A stretch of DNA of 64,000 nucleotides from Actinernus sp. WN-2022 (taxonomy: Eukaryota; Cnidaria; Anthozoa; Actiniaria; Actinernidae): contig JAOWCC010000577.1 in the NCBI GenBank assembly GCA_030867875.1, positions 3,364,660 to 3,428,659 on the forward strand, given 5' to 3'. Position 1 is the stretch's first letter. Every line of letters starts with the position of its first letter. A model generated the notes under the pieces. The model saw only the letters and a program-made list of their open reading frames with translations. It was not told where the DNA came from and searched no databases. Of the stretch, positions 12,001 to 27,000 are shown piece by piece. Made by a program: the position numbers and the translations under genes.

Positions 12001-15000
12001 GGTGACCTGAATTGGGACAACAAATGTACAAGCTAAATCGGTCAATTTAATTGAAGGCGGGTAATAAGCGCATTTCTCTATGCATAAATCCCTCGCAGGG
12101 ATCTTATCGGTCTTAATGTGAATAGACATAAACTTGAGAAACGGCAAAGAACCGTGGACGAAAATCCTGCTGGTTGCTAATGTGAATATCTACTTCTTCC
12201 AAGGCACCAAGAGGAGTTTGAGGACGGTACAAAACGGCTGAATGAAGTGAAGAGTCTGGAGGACTTGGGTATACTTAAGGGAGCAGCTGTCATTGGCATG
12301 ACTACCACAGGTACTGACATCCGTAATGTGCATTCTGGAATATTTGGTCAGATATATTTAACAAATTGAAGTTAGTTTTTTATGTGTCTGTCCTAATATT
12401 GACAATGATTTTCGTCATAACATGGTCAAAATAGCTGTGGATCCACGATACGTCTTCGCCAAGTGGATCCACAGCTATTTTGACCATGTTATGACGAAAA
12501 TCATTGTCAATATTAGGACAGACACATAAAAAACTAACTTCAATTTGTTTTTTACAACAACAAAACACTTTTAGCTTCAAACGAGTGTGTACAAACTGCC
12601 TTTCGAGTCGAAAAGTCCAAAACGTAAACACGTCTTTCTGCTTTCCCGAACTCTATAAAAATACATAATCTTCTCTAAACTGTTTGTTTCTACTTAAGAA
12701 CGTTGTGTAAATATCCTGAATAAGAGATTTTAATCACGAACTAGAAGATTATGTATTTAATTCAAGACAATTTCTCAGTTCTAGTTCTAAAAGCTTAAGA
12801 TCGGTAGAACTTGTCACAAAGTCGATCACAAATTAGCCGAAAATGCTTTGTTCGACTCGAGAGAAAGCTCAAATTTTGACAAATGGCACCACAGAAGGAA
12901 GTTTGACTCACCGATTAACTTTTCCAGTGATGAAATGCTTTTAAAATCCTCATTTTCTTGATCCAGTTTTTGGAACAGATGTGTACACAACCTGAATTCA
13001 CAAATCTTTGCAAAGCCCGCTTCGAAAGCCGGCCGCGCGTCTGTTAAAATATTGCATATGAAAATTAGCCAATCAGATTGCGAGAAAATTGGCGGTTGTT
13101 GTAAAAAGATTTAATGACTGAGTTAGGTCGGGTCGGACCGGAAAATATTTGACTCGAGGTCATGACGTACGGATCGAGCGCACGTACACTGAAATTGATC
13201 GTCAGCCAACTATTTCCCCGTTCGGCCCGATCTAATTCAATCAATACGTCATATGACCACTTAAATTGTTTTAATAAAGGCAAAACAAAAAAACAAAAAA
13301 TAGAGCAGGGCCGAAACAGTTTTTACCGACCCGCTCACGTCAGACACGCACGGCCCCCATCACGTGACTTTTGTAAATGGCTTTGAAAGGCCTATTTACT
13401 TTTCACTAAGCCGTAAAATACCCGGATTTATGCGCAATATAAAAATAAATTACACCGCTGTGACGTCACACGTTCATGTCTCGCGTAAAAAAAACCGGTA
13501 ATTTATAGCTTGGTGAATAATAAATATAGCGTTACATGGCAGCTTGGAGATAGGGTTTTTATCTTCTCACTCGCAGCGTTCACTCCGATGTATTACGACA
13601 TTCACTACTCGACGATAAAATCAGTTTAAAGCCTTTGAGATCATATTAAGAATGCAGTGCTACTACTTCAAATATTTCGAAAGCCGTACATATTCACGAG
13701 ATTTTTGAATTTTTGGTTTCTTAGCGCAAAGACAAGTTATACACTTACTATTGGAAGTTCCTGGAAGTTTTGGAATTGGATATGAATAAGTTTTTTTTCC
13801 ATGTTTGTTGAAACGTGCTGTGATTGATAACTTTTTCAATTTTAGGAGCTGCCAAATACCGGAGCTTGATTCAGCAAATCAAGCCGCGCATAACCATTGT
13901 GGAGGAAGCCGCTGAGGTTTTGGAATCTCACATTGTCACCTCGCTAAGTCCCGGATGTCAGCACTTGATTTTGATTGGTGATCATCAACAGCTTCGTCCC
14001 AATCCCACCGTGTATCTACTTGCTAAGGATTACCATCTGGACGTGTCGCTGTTTGAAAGAATGGTAAAGATTTCTAACAAATATTAAACCAAACACGTTG
14101 CATGGCACTACCCAACACACGCTATGACGTAGCAGCAGATGCAGGCAGCAGGAATTCTAAAAACAGTTCGTAATCAAAACAAGCGATCTGGTTCACCACC
14201 AACAACAAATTATTGGTACTTCTTCGCTGGAGATATAAATAATTCTAACAGTGATTCCTGACTTCATGTCTTGTTGTCTGAATAATGAATTTCGCTGGAA
14301 AATTTAGAACATTACAAGTTCTTTTGCTATTAAATGCTACCACGATGATCCTGAAGATGTAGAGCGATTGAAGTATTAACCTAAACAACTATATACCATC
14401 GTTAATAATTAAAAAAATTATAAATAATAATTTTATTTGTTATAGCAGGCTGAGTATTACAGCCTACAGCTGGTGGGGGTCTGCTTTTACTCTTCACACA
14501 CTCCCCACTACATTAACTGTTTTGGACACACTACACTCGAGTCACGAAACAAATTCATGTGGTCTCACCATAAACCTGTGTAATATGTTTCCGGCTAGGT
14601 GACCAACGGTATGCCGTTCGAGCGGTTGCGTGCGCAACATCGCATGCGCCCCGAGATTGCTCGCATGATGGATCACATCTACACTGACCTGGAGGACCAC
14701 GAGTCTGTGCTGCATTTCGAGAACATCAAAGGAGTGGCCACCAACATGTTCTTCATCGACCACAACGAAATGGAGGTTTGTGCTCATGGATATCATATCT
14801 TAAGTTTGTTTGAAGGGATTGGGTTTTGACCGAAATCAGTAGGAAAAGCACATTTGCTAGAGATTATAAGCTAGTAACTTGACAGAAATATGTGAAACTT
14901 GGCACATCAACATAGCTTCTCAAGACAAAGAACCTTAAAGGGGCGCTGTCAACGCCAAAATGATCAACTTTCTCATGACGAAATACAAAAATAACTACTC

Positions 15001-18000
15001 ACATTAGCAGAGTATGCTTTCCAGGTATACTGGAGAATATTTGAGACAATTTTGATGAAGGATGGCAAAGATTCGAGTATAGTGGATGAAAAACACTGTT
15101 TTAAGATAAATTTAGAGCAACTTGAAATCGGTCACTGTTACAGAAATCAAGTTCAGTCTAGAATAAGCTTTTGTAATCCACTTTAATCTTTGCCATCTTC
15201 TATCAAGACAGTTTGAAAAACATAACAGGCCATTCACATGGTATTTCTCTTCGATCTCAGGGTGTTATTTTTTTATAATGTTTTTTATTTAAGGTTCAGT
15301 TCGATTGACAGTGCCCCTTTAAGTACTATTTTCCAAGTTTCATTTGGTTGATCACGTGACCAGTTCGGAAATCTCTTTACAATTGGGTTGTTAGTTGGTG
15401 GAGTGACGCTTAGTTGTCAGATTCTATATTCAATTTGGTTACGTTGATGTGTTGCCTTTCTCGTAGTTTATTAATGAAAAAGTATTGAATCATATGAAAT
15501 AAAAATACTCACTTTTTGTTAGAACTGTCAGCGAGTGGAATAACTTACCTGGCACACCAGTTGAAGCAGGAAGTTATAAACTTTTTAGGTCAATATCTTT
15601 TTTGAATACTTAACAGAGACTTTAGCCTTTGTTAGCACTTAACATTTTAATTATAGGATATATCTTCTCTATTTTGCCTTGTATTATTGTTTTACGTACC
15701 ATGGTTGTTTTTTTGTCAGTGATTTAATTTTTGTTAGAGAATCGCGAAATAAAGCGAAATAAAGTACTTGGGATGTTGGGAGAACACTTGAAATGCTTGA
15801 AAATGACGCGCCTTCGGCTTGTGATTTTCAAGCATTTCTTGTGTTCTCCCAATATCCCGCGTACTTTATTTTGCCAGTAACACTTTGAAATGTGTTGTCT
15901 ATTGCTTAAATAAACATTTGTTGGCCTCATATAGTCACCTTGAATATTGAACTATGTATGTGTGTATGTATGTATGTATGTATATGGCACCGTAATACCC
16001 ACAAGATTTAGCCCTTTCATACTGGCCTTTGTATTCTAATCACTTCGTGAACCGAATAAAAATCATTTAATACCTAACTTTCCAGACAATGAAGATCACA
16101 ACAATATCAGGAAGGGGCATCTCGTTTATTAGCCGATTGAAACAATTCCTACAAACAGTTAATGTACTTCGGTGGCAACTCAATTACTCTCTGTTCTTAT
16201 ATACTAGTCCTAATTAACTGACATAGCACCTAAACACAAACAGTTCATTCCTTAATGTTCGATGTTACATAACCATACTAAAACAACTAATATAATTGCA
16301 TTAAGTGCAAGAAACTGTCTTAAGAGACCGGAACTAAATATATTTAACCGGTTGGTGATGTTATTGGCTTTTGGCGCGTACTTCATTATGAGAAACTAAT
16401 TTTGAATGAGTTATCAGGCTTAAATAATAGCAAGAAAGCAAATATTTATAGAAAACGGCAAAGGATGTCAAATAATAAAGCTCTTATCTGATTATTTAGT
16501 AGCTAATATACCTTATTTATAAATACGTATTTCTCTTTCAATAGTTTGTCCACATGGAAAACATCATTAGTACCATGTGAAAGAACATGACGACATTAGT
16601 GATCTTGTGAAATTTGAGTTTTGTAGCTTAAAAGACAATGAAGTTACAGCCATTTGGAATTAAAGAGATTTATGTGAGAAACACAACTACAGAGTAATTT
16701 CTAGACTAGTTTTAATATAATTACGTTAAAAAAAATAAGTATTTCTTTATATATAACTGATTACTTATTCTATTGACATCGTGTAGGAGTTTATCGACGA
16801 GGGCAGAAGCCGTTCAAACCTCCATGAAGCGAAGTTCCTTGCCGCTCTTTGCCGTTACCTTATTCTCCAAGGATACGAGCGAAAACAAATCACAGTCTTA
16901 ACAATGTACACCGGTCAGCTCATTCAGCTCAAGAAAGAAATGCCCAGAGACTTCTTCAGCGGTGTTCGAGTGTGCGCAGTAGACAATTTCCAGGGCGAAG
17001 AAAACGACATCATTCTCTTGTCTCTCGTTCGAAGTAATGAGGAGGGTAACATCGGGTTTCTTCGTACGTCAAATCGTGTGTGCGTTGCTCTATCCCGCGC
17101 AAAGAAAGGTTTCTACTGCGTCGGCAACCTGACCCTGATGTCTGACAAGGACAGGTTATGGGCTGCCCTCATGGATGACATGCGCAAAGAGGGCAAGGTT
17201 AGGGGTTCAACTTAAAATGAGTTAAATTTACATTCTGTTGTCATGGTAACATCATGGTTGCGTGATGAAGTGTATTTTCCTTATTACTATATATGTTCAA
17301 AGTCTCATTATTTTTACCAATGATTTGCAAATGTATTCCTCATTTGTCTCCAGGATATGCATAACTAGTACTAATTACGTTATAGCCCTTGGAAACAGCC
17401 GTCTCAATTCGGGCCAAAAGCGAGCCCCCCTGAGAGAGACGTCTGCGATTCGAGCCCAGAAAATCCATACTGATGACGTTTTCAAGAAAACCGCAAGGTT
17501 CAGAAATGTCGCGTGAATGTATCAGAAAGCTAATCCCGGCAATGGTGATCAGCAATAAACTACACAAACTATAATTTACACCACACTTACATGAGCAATA
17601 AATATATAAATAAAGAGAAACGGGTAGTACGTAAAGGACTGACATATTCGCTTTGTCATCGATCTAATTCGAAAATCACAAAATCTTGACGAATGCATTT
17701 GTAGACAGGTCTGGTTCTTGACATTATGAATCTTCATGCTTCATGAAAAATCCATTTTGCTTTCGTCTGTGCAAAACGTTACTCGAGAAGAGACGGGAAC
17801 TCTTGCTATTATACAAATATAAGTATAAATTATAATATTTACATCATCATAAAATCACCCTCCTTCCTAACGAGACATCCCTAATTAAGATAGCTGATAA
17901 AATGTCAGTTTAAAATTACCCACCACCCCACCTTACCCCAACCCATTTGAGACTTAAAGTTACGATAATAAAATTAATGTATGTCCCAACCTACACTACC

Positions 18001-21000
18001 CCCCTGAAAAATACGGCTTCCTTTCCCCGGGCAAAATATACAAAACGTGAAGCTGATTCTGCTGCAGAGACGATAGTTTACACTGGGGGCAAAGAGAATC
18101 AACACACTAACAGAAACTATTCAAAGAAAGATCGCTACGCGTATTTCCTTCGCCATCCACCACAGTTGGTTTTTGAGATTTTTGCATAGTTTACCCAAAC
18201 TTAGTGAACCGACCAATCAGCGAGTTCGTCAGGATTCTGGACGAGAATACATCATCAGTATGAAATTTCTGTACTTTTCTCTCGGGTTTCTCGCTTTTGG
18301 CACTCGTATCCGCAGGCTAATTACGTTATAAGTCATGCATATTCCAAAAAAACCTGAATAACTCTCGCTCTCCTCATTTCGAAATGATTTTCAACTGACA
18401 CGTTAATTTTAATGACGAAAATTTAATTTCATTGCCATTTTAACGAAACTCGTCATACATGTTATACAGGTTGGAGAGGCACTCACGCTGACATGCCAGA
18501 ACCACCCTAACAACATCATTCGTGCATCACGTGCCGAGGATTTCCGTAAAGCACCCGAAGGAGGCTGTCTGGAGCCTTGTAATTTCAGGTGAGTATTGAA
18601 GCTGTTCATTACTTTCCTTTGCTGCGCAGATATTTAGCGATAGTTGACAACTTTTGTCAGTGCCCCAAAGAGGCGATATATTTTTGTACGGCTCAACATG
18701 TTTTACTGCTGCTCAAAACTGTGAATTGTTTTATAATGCCCAGTTATAGATAAAACATTCGAGGAAAAATGAGGACTGATAACAGTAACTTCTGTCGTTT
18801 TTTCTTTTTTCTTCTTTTTTTTCATTACACTTGTTATGTTAAACTTATTATTGTTATAGTGTCTATGAAACGAAAATTGTTTTCACTTAATTTTATGAAA
18901 CAAGGTTTAAGTTATCGGCTTCTGTTGTTAGAACTGAATATCCTACACTCCATAACTGCAAAATCTCAGTCGAACATGGCAAAATTCATACGACAAATTT
19001 CGCTTGGTCAGAAGCTGTAAATTAGGCCTGTGATGTAAATACGTTTGCACGCGCTCAGGCGGTGTTGGACACGCATCGCAAAGCATGATGGGAGAAAATG
19101 TAAAATAGCCTCATTTCAACAGGTCTTCGAAGCGTGAACATCTCGGACCTCCGACTTTTGGTCCGTTCTTCCTTATCTTCGCAGCGTAACATCTGAAGAA
19201 GCTCTTATCTTTTCGGGATTAAATAGTGCCTGAGTCGATCAGGGATATTGCTCGATTCAAACGCTAAACACGCATGGTTTATGTCTTAGACTTTCTTGAA
19301 CAAGGTACTGGCGGGCTTGTATTTGGTGTTGTCCCTGTCAAAGGCCGCGAGACTGTTTTAGATGATTTTTGTAAGGGAGGTTCTTTAGAATTAATTGCAA
19401 TACATTTCCTAGAATCATTGTGTTTGGACCTTAATTATTCCATGGTCTGTTTTAGAGGGATTTGGGGCTTTTTACGGTGAATTGACAGAGCTTGGAAGGA
19501 GATTTGGTTGAGATCGGCAGTTGCTAAATATATGCTTGAATTTGTCAATGGCCGGATACTGGAACAGCTGACCGGATACTAGGCACCGGTACTGTGAACC
19601 TCAGGAGTTTTGCAAAAATGGCAATAATTGTCAAGATATTTAAGGTAAAGCAGTCAAACCTTTTTCATTATGTTGATATATATATGGGTTGTCTCTGGAT
19701 GAAAGTTCACAATTTTTCCAACCACGAAAGCAAAGATACGGAGGTTATAATCTGAACTGGCCGGATACTGGGCAACATATTGTACACAGTCAGCGGAGTA
19801 AGACATGGTCGTGATTTGCATGAACTTCAAGGTCAATTTTCTCCGTTAAAACGAAGGGGCCACTTGACTTTTTCTGTATGTTTATCATTAAAAGTACCTC
19901 GCTGTGTAAATACAATAGTGAATTCTCATCTCTGAACGTAGTAAATAAACTTTTTGAAAAGTACTCGATTCAGCGCATACACAACACGAACGGTAAAGAC
20001 GAAGGCGCTCTTGAAACGTCATTCAAGCATTGTTTACATGTTTTCCTTGTCAGTTTCAGTAAGGATATGAATGAATATTTTCAGAATATTCCGATACGGT
20101 ACAAAAGAAAGCACATACAACGTCCTCTCTGAACAGAAAACGCTTCTGATTGGTCACTGATTGGTCAACTTGAGTCACGTGAGTCGTGTCCGACACCGCC
20201 TGGCGCGCGCTTTTGTTTTCAAACTCAAAACAAAAGCGACTGCAAAGGTATTTACGTCACAACTGTTTCCCAGGCCCCTTAGAATCTGATGCACAAAAGG
20301 TGGTTATTTTGGGTCAGGAAAAATTGTTTTTCCATTTGAAATTTTCTTTTACATCAATTTTTGTGTAAAGTTATGTAATTTTAAATAATTTTTCTTTAAA
20401 ACTTAAAAAATGTTTTTGTTTGTTTCATAGACACTTTAATATTTAATACTCCATTTATTGCTGTGTTACTGTATTGTCCTTTCCATACTATTCAATATTG
20501 TAAAATAATGTCGGCGTAAGTCCCCTAGACGAGCTTACATGCTCTTGAAACAAACGCTAAGAATCATTAAAACAAAATGTTGTTCCTCTTATCAGTAAAA
20601 TATGGCTTGTCCTCAAAGTAGTCGCTATTGTATTCGGTCACGCGTCGATCGTTCAACGACAAATCCCGAAAATTTATATGTTTTGACAGTTTTATTTGAT
20701 GGTTATCTGAGCTTACCTCGTTGGTATAAACTAAAACAATCATTCTCTTCAATATCTTTGAATAGTGGCTTTTAGAATACTAGTTACCTCGCTGCTTCGC
20801 ACCTAGGTAAATATTTTGCCACTATTCACCTCAGTTTCTGAGAATAATTGTTAAGTAACGGTTCGTCATTTGTACTGTGAAAACTGAAAGAAAATAGTTC
20901 AATCACCAATTTTAGAACTTTCCCCAAATAAGATGTCCTTTGAAATCAGACCACACTTAGTATTATCAAAACTAAATTGAAACATGAACAAACATATCGC

Positions 21001-24000
21001 CATGCTGGTTTTCTATCGAATGAACGACTATTAACCAATGAAATTACGAGAAAGAAGAATAGAAAATTAAGACATTTTACATTCCGCTGCCGTTGAGTGC
21101 TCCTGTTCTTAGGCGAATCATTACTCGGGCCAGGCCTTTGGCCGCCGAGTCAGGTTTCGCACGTGTTTATTATTATAAGTAATACCATGACATGAGGGAG
21201 ATTAGTTATTAAATTGCTCCGGGAGCCCAGGGAGTCCCGACGTGGAAGTCCCAACGCCGCAGTCGCCGCCGACCTTTACAAATCATCACGGGCCATGAAT
21301 GTATTGTACTTTAGAAAAACATTTTAGCAGCTCCTTAGTATCATTATTTATTAGTAAGTTCAATTTAGTAATTTGAAGTTTATTTACTTATTACAGTTAT
21401 TACATTTGTAAGTATTCTTAGTAATTTTTAGTATTGTAAATAGACGTACAGTTATATTATTCTTAGTAGTAGACACACGACCCCATAAGCCTAATGTGCT
21501 TTAATCATAATCGTGTTTAAATAAAGGCAATCTATCTATCTAGTAAACAAACTCCCGGATGTCATGCTATGAGCGAAGGCCCGCGCGAGCGGAGCACCAG
21601 ACATGTTCTTGCCCGCCCGCCCGACCGTGCACCAGCGCGCGGAACACGTGAGGTTTTCGAGTCCTTTAATACCGTGCTGTCTTTACATTCAATCTTCCGT
21701 TTATGGGAATTTGTGATTTCTAAATTATCTCAATGATCAGTGTAATTTGTTTGCCGTAATGCGTAAGATATTCAAGTTCCAACTTTAATTTCCGTTACAT
21801 CTCCGCGTCACGCATACGCGTCATGTTCTTTGTGTTGTATGCCGTCACCTTTTCCGTTACATATGCGCGTGCAACTCATCTGCACTGCAGAATTTATTTT
21901 CATAATTACGTCTACAAGCACGCATTACATTTCCGTTACATATGCGCGTGCAACTCATCTGTATGTGCACTAATTAATTACCATTACATATATGCGCGTG
22001 TATTTGATTATTGGGAGCTCCGCTCATAGGCTTGCCTATATATCGGCCGATTCGATCGCTTGAACCTTTTGTTCGGTGTGAATGCATGGAAGCGTACAAG
22101 CGAACAAAATAATAAAGCCATCGGAACCAGGCTTAAACTAAAGGTGTCACGGTTGGGTTGCTTTCGAAAACGTTTTGTTACTATGCTTGATTGAGCGCTA
22201 TGGATTGAATGGCCCTGGCTTCCCCTGGACAAGTGTGTTGTTTTTGAGAAGAAATACTAAAATACAATGTAATTATGTGGTTGAGTATGCGTGTATGGTT
22301 TTAAGAATCCCACCTGGAAGACAGGGGTGTAAGGAATCAAGACCAGACCGGAGGGCACAGGGTTAGGTGAAAACATATTACACAGTACTTACTCTAACCA
22401 CAGGCAGCCCAAGCTCTAATATCTAGCTAATACTTACAGCGTTTGTATGGGAATTTTAACGAGCTAGAAATACGAAAGAATTAATGAATAAAATGCCTTA
22501 CCTTGCTTCCATAGTGTATTACTTGCTGTCTGTGTGGTAACAGGGTTGATATGAAGCGATTTTAGCGAGTTTTCATTTCCTCTGCTCTCCTTCCTAAGAG
22601 AAAGACAAGGCAGCACACTAGTTTCACGAGGGCCCACCACTTCAACCGAAATATTTCAGTTCAAAATATTGTGGCAGCCACAATTCCTCCATAGAATTCC
22701 AGCAGAAAGGTTGCTCTTTCTTTTGAATGCGATTGCCACGCAATTCCAGCCTTGCGACGAGCACAACGAAGCATTTTGTTTCTCCAAAGTGACGCTTATA
22801 AATTGGTAGAGAGCCTTGAACCAGCTGGGGTCACCTGCCCGGCCGTCAAAGGCTGCTGGGTAACCGTCGAAAGGCTCCTGGGGTAACCGAGCCTTCGACC
22901 TAAAGTTCAGCACCGCGGGGTACCTGACCGGCGATTGTCAACAACAACAAAATTTACTACCAGGGTCCCCACGAAGTGCATATTCAGAGCGAATCAAGAT
23001 GGCCGCCGAGCGGGAGTTTTCAGGTTTTCGGTCAAATTTTAGAGCGTTCTTTCTGTGAACTGGATATGTGTTACTTGGGCTCGGAGAAGTCACGAAAGAA
23101 TATCAGTCCATGGTGTGAAGTAACTCACTAAAGTATAAATCCTGAAAACTCCCGCTCGACGGCCATCTTGATTCGCTCTGAACATGCACTTCGTGGGGAC
23201 CCTGGTAGTAAATTTTGTTGTTGTCGACAATCGCCGGTCAGGTACCCCGCGGTGCTGAACTTTAGGTCGAAGGCTCGGTTACCCCAGGAGCCTTTCGACG
23301 GTTACCCAGCAGCCTTTGACGGCCGGGCAGGTGACCCCAGCTGGTCCAAGGCTCTCTACCAATTTATAAGCATCACTTTGGAGAAACAAAATGCTTCGTT
23401 GTGCTCGTCGCAAGGCTGGAATTGCGTGGCAATCGCATTCAAAAGAAAGAGCAACCTTTCTGCTGGGATTCTATGGAGGAATTGTGGCGGCCACAATATT
23501 TTGAACTGAAATATTTCGGTTGAAGTGGTGGGCCCTCGCGAAACTAGTGTGCTGCCTTGTCTTTCTCTTAGGAAGGAGAGCAGAGGAAATGAAAACTCGC
23601 TAAAATCGCTTCATATCAACCCTGTTACCACACAGACAGCAAGTAATACACTATGGAAGCAAGGTAAGGCATTTTATTCATTAATTCTTTCGTATTTCTA
23701 GCTCGTTAAAATTCCCATACAAACGCTGTAAGTATTAGCTAGATATTAGAGCTTGGGCTGCCTGTGCTCTAACCCGATGTGGTCAAGGGTGACCCTTAAG
23801 GCGCTGTATCATGCATAATGCATGATAAAGGAGTTCTTGAAAGTGTTAGTTTTGGAGTTGCATGGGAACGTCAAAAGTTCTCTTTTTTTTTAAAACGTGT
23901 GGTGATAACAGCTGGCCCTAGGAGGAAGCAGCTCTGCCAGTTTGTGTTTTTCATCAGAAAAGATGTTGAATAATTTATCGTTGATAAACTACCCCGTCTG

Positions 24001-27000
24001 GAAAAAAGAATAGGCAGGCCAGCCTTATCAGTTGCGTAACGGTGGAATCGAGATAAACTACTATTAGAAAGCAAGAGATAAATGGATAAATATACTTTCA
24101 ACCTCCCAATTGCTCTTGGACAGGAAGGGGATTTGCGGATGTGGTTGCTCGGCTTGCGGCAATTGTTGGTGAGGTATTGGAGGCAGGACCGGGACTTTAA
24201 CCTCAGGTTGATTTTATGCCGTGGCGGAAGCAAGATGATGTTGCTGCGGCTGCAGTTGTGGTAGACTTGTGCGCGGTCATCTCATTTATACTCGAGAGTG
24301 AGACCGCTGACAATTGTACAATAATTGGAATTCTTCCGAATTTAACAACATTATAAACCCCCAAAACTCTCTTCATTGATAATACGTGGTTTGCTTTTGG
24401 CGCTTCTGACAGGGAAATGCTGGTAATCTGACCCTGTCAATCGAAATTACTTCCGTTCCATGAAGTCGCGGTGAACATCGAGCCATTTGTCGATAAATCT
24501 TGTATTTTGGTCTTAGTGTTATGAAATAAATAATTTCACCACAAAATTGGCTAGTACCCCTCTTCTGAAAAGGAAAAGATGCTGGCAAGCAAAAAAAACA
24601 CAAATTGGCTCAAACGGGACACGGTTATTTCGAATTCAAATTTTCACGTTACTTTGCTTTCCTCCCTTGTTATTTCCCTTCTAGTAAGGGCATCTAGCCC
24701 GTGCGGGGATCTAAGCCCGAGTAGGGGTGGTCACATAGCGTTCGAAAGAACGATCGACTACAGATACGGGATTCTGAGAGCTGTGTTAAAAAAGAGAAAA
24801 TATTTATACGGTATGTGTCTTAAGTTAGAAATCCCTGTGACAATAGGATAGTCTGTTTATATGACAACTACTTGTGTCTCTTGCCGTGATGTAGCTCTTA
24901 ACGTTGCCTCGCCAGTTTACATGCTCTCCTAAGTTCTTTTCATTCATGTTCATGAGGGAAAATTAAAACTAAATGTATGTTAACGAGGAAAATTTAGTTT
25001 TAATTTTCCCTCTTGCATGGATGAGGGAGATTTGAAAGGATGCATGCTGATGAGGGATATTATAGATTAAATGTCCCTGAACAAACAAAAGAAAACCGCT
25101 ATTTCTTGTCTCATTTTCTAAGGCTTGACTGTGGCCACGTGTGTGAAATGGTTTGCCATCCAACGGACAGTCAACATGTAGAGTACCGCTGCCAGCAGAG
25201 ATGCTCTAAATTACTTTGCGACGAGGGCCATAAGTGCAAAAGACTTTGCTACCAGGATTGCGGCGCATGCGCAGTTCCTGTTCTCAAGCTTATACCAGGA
25301 TGTTACCACATGCAGCAGGTTCCTTGTTCCGTCAAACCTGAGGATTTCAAATGCCAGGATTCATGCGGTAAAACACTGAAATGCGATCATCAGTGTAGAA
25401 ACACGTGCTCTGAAACATGCACCGAGAAGTGTTTGGAGAAGAAAAACAAGAAATGGCCTTGTGGTCACAAGAACAATGTTGAATGTCACGTGAATCCAGA
25501 ACTGGTTAAATGCATGGCACCATGTGGAGCTGCCTTGAAATGTGAACACGCATGCGCAGGTATGATGTTTTGTTCATATGCAAGTTTTATTTCACAGAAA
25601 CTCGAAACAATGGATCGTTTTTACGTTACAAAATGTAAATTTATTTTAAATTTATGGCCGAAAAAGCTGTTCATTTTACGTGGGTTAAAGAAAAAAATTA
25701 TTGACAGCGATATAAAGGTGTTTATTTTTTTTGAGTTTCGGAGTTTTGGAATTTATAAAAGCTCAGCGAAATGGCGTTTTACACTTTACTGGCTTGACGC
25801 ATCCAAAGAGTCAAAGTTGATGATATTGACGAAAAACGGATTCAACTTTGTTTGGACTGTAGTTGTGTGGCCGCCGTATTTGTGTACCAAAGTTGTGCGG
25901 CAGCAGCATATATTTTACATAATGTTTCAACTTTGATTTAATAATGCAGCTCAGTAACGAGGTAAACTATTGCTTCAAAATTTTGGTCATTTGTGCTTCG
26001 CAGTTACTAGGTTTGATATATTCCATCGTATTTGTTGGAGATCGATTCATAATATATCACTAATAAAATTCATAACATATTACTGTAACCTGTATCATAT
26101 TTAAGAACATAATTATATTGTTTAGGGAATTGCTCTAGCTGCCTCAAAGGCCGCTTGCACGTGCAGTGTAAATCAAAGTGCGACCGAGACTTGTTCTGTG
26201 GTCACGCTTGCCCTGAACCATGTACAAAGAGCTGTCCACCCTGCAAAAAGCCTTGTGGTAACAAGTGTGTCCACAGTGAGTGTAAGAAGAAATGTGGAGA
26301 ACCATGTGTCCCATGTAGGATGCCATGTGCTTGGAGATGCCCGCACTACAAGTGTCTCAAGCTCTGTGGTGAGCCATGTGACAGGGAAAGGTGTGACCAG
26401 CCTTGTCAGTCAATGCTTCAATGTGGTCATCCTTGTATCGGTCTTTGTGGCGAGCCTTGTCCAAAAAAGTGCCGAGTTTGTGACAAAGATGAGGTGACGG
26501 AGATTCTCTTTGGGAGCGAAGATGAACCGGATGCAAGGTTCGTAGAACTTGAGGACTGCGAACATGTGATCGAGGTTGATGCCATGGATCAGTGGATGGA
26601 TCGTGAAGAAGAGGCGGCAGAAGAGGGTGGGAAGATTGGCATCCAACTGAAAAGGTATAGTTTTGTTTTCACGAAATGAATCACTAGCTTTCCATTGCTC
26701 GAGTTAAACTTAACTCAAAGCATCATTTCTAGTGCTCGGTAAAGGTAACAACTATTTGTTTTCTGCAAAAAAAAAAAATTGCAAGCTATCAAAATTGTTT
26801 GCCATTTCAGAGTTTGCTTTAATTCCAAAAAGTATACGTACATAAATGTTTAGTCCACATTATCATCAATAAACGTGACCGAATGGCGGCCTGAAGACGA
26901 TTTAGTTTAATTCTCACCATCCGATTCTCGTTGACCAATGACATTTGTTCATCCACGAGAGAAGCCATTTCAGCTGTTTTGCTTTCGATTTTACTTCAGG

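Noticed and set aside
23168..23230. YY1/CRE-like promoter in the foldback element
   Set aside because: The motif occurs symmetrically in both arms and no gene start follows.
22656..23509. Open frames of 85 and 113 codons reading nearly the same protein on opposite strands
   Set aside because: They are mirror images in the two arms of the foldback transposon, and their reading is open only by symmetry.
25560..25936. C-terminal extension of the first zinc-finger exon
   Set aside because: A good donor at 25559 and loss of cysteine spacing show that it is intron.
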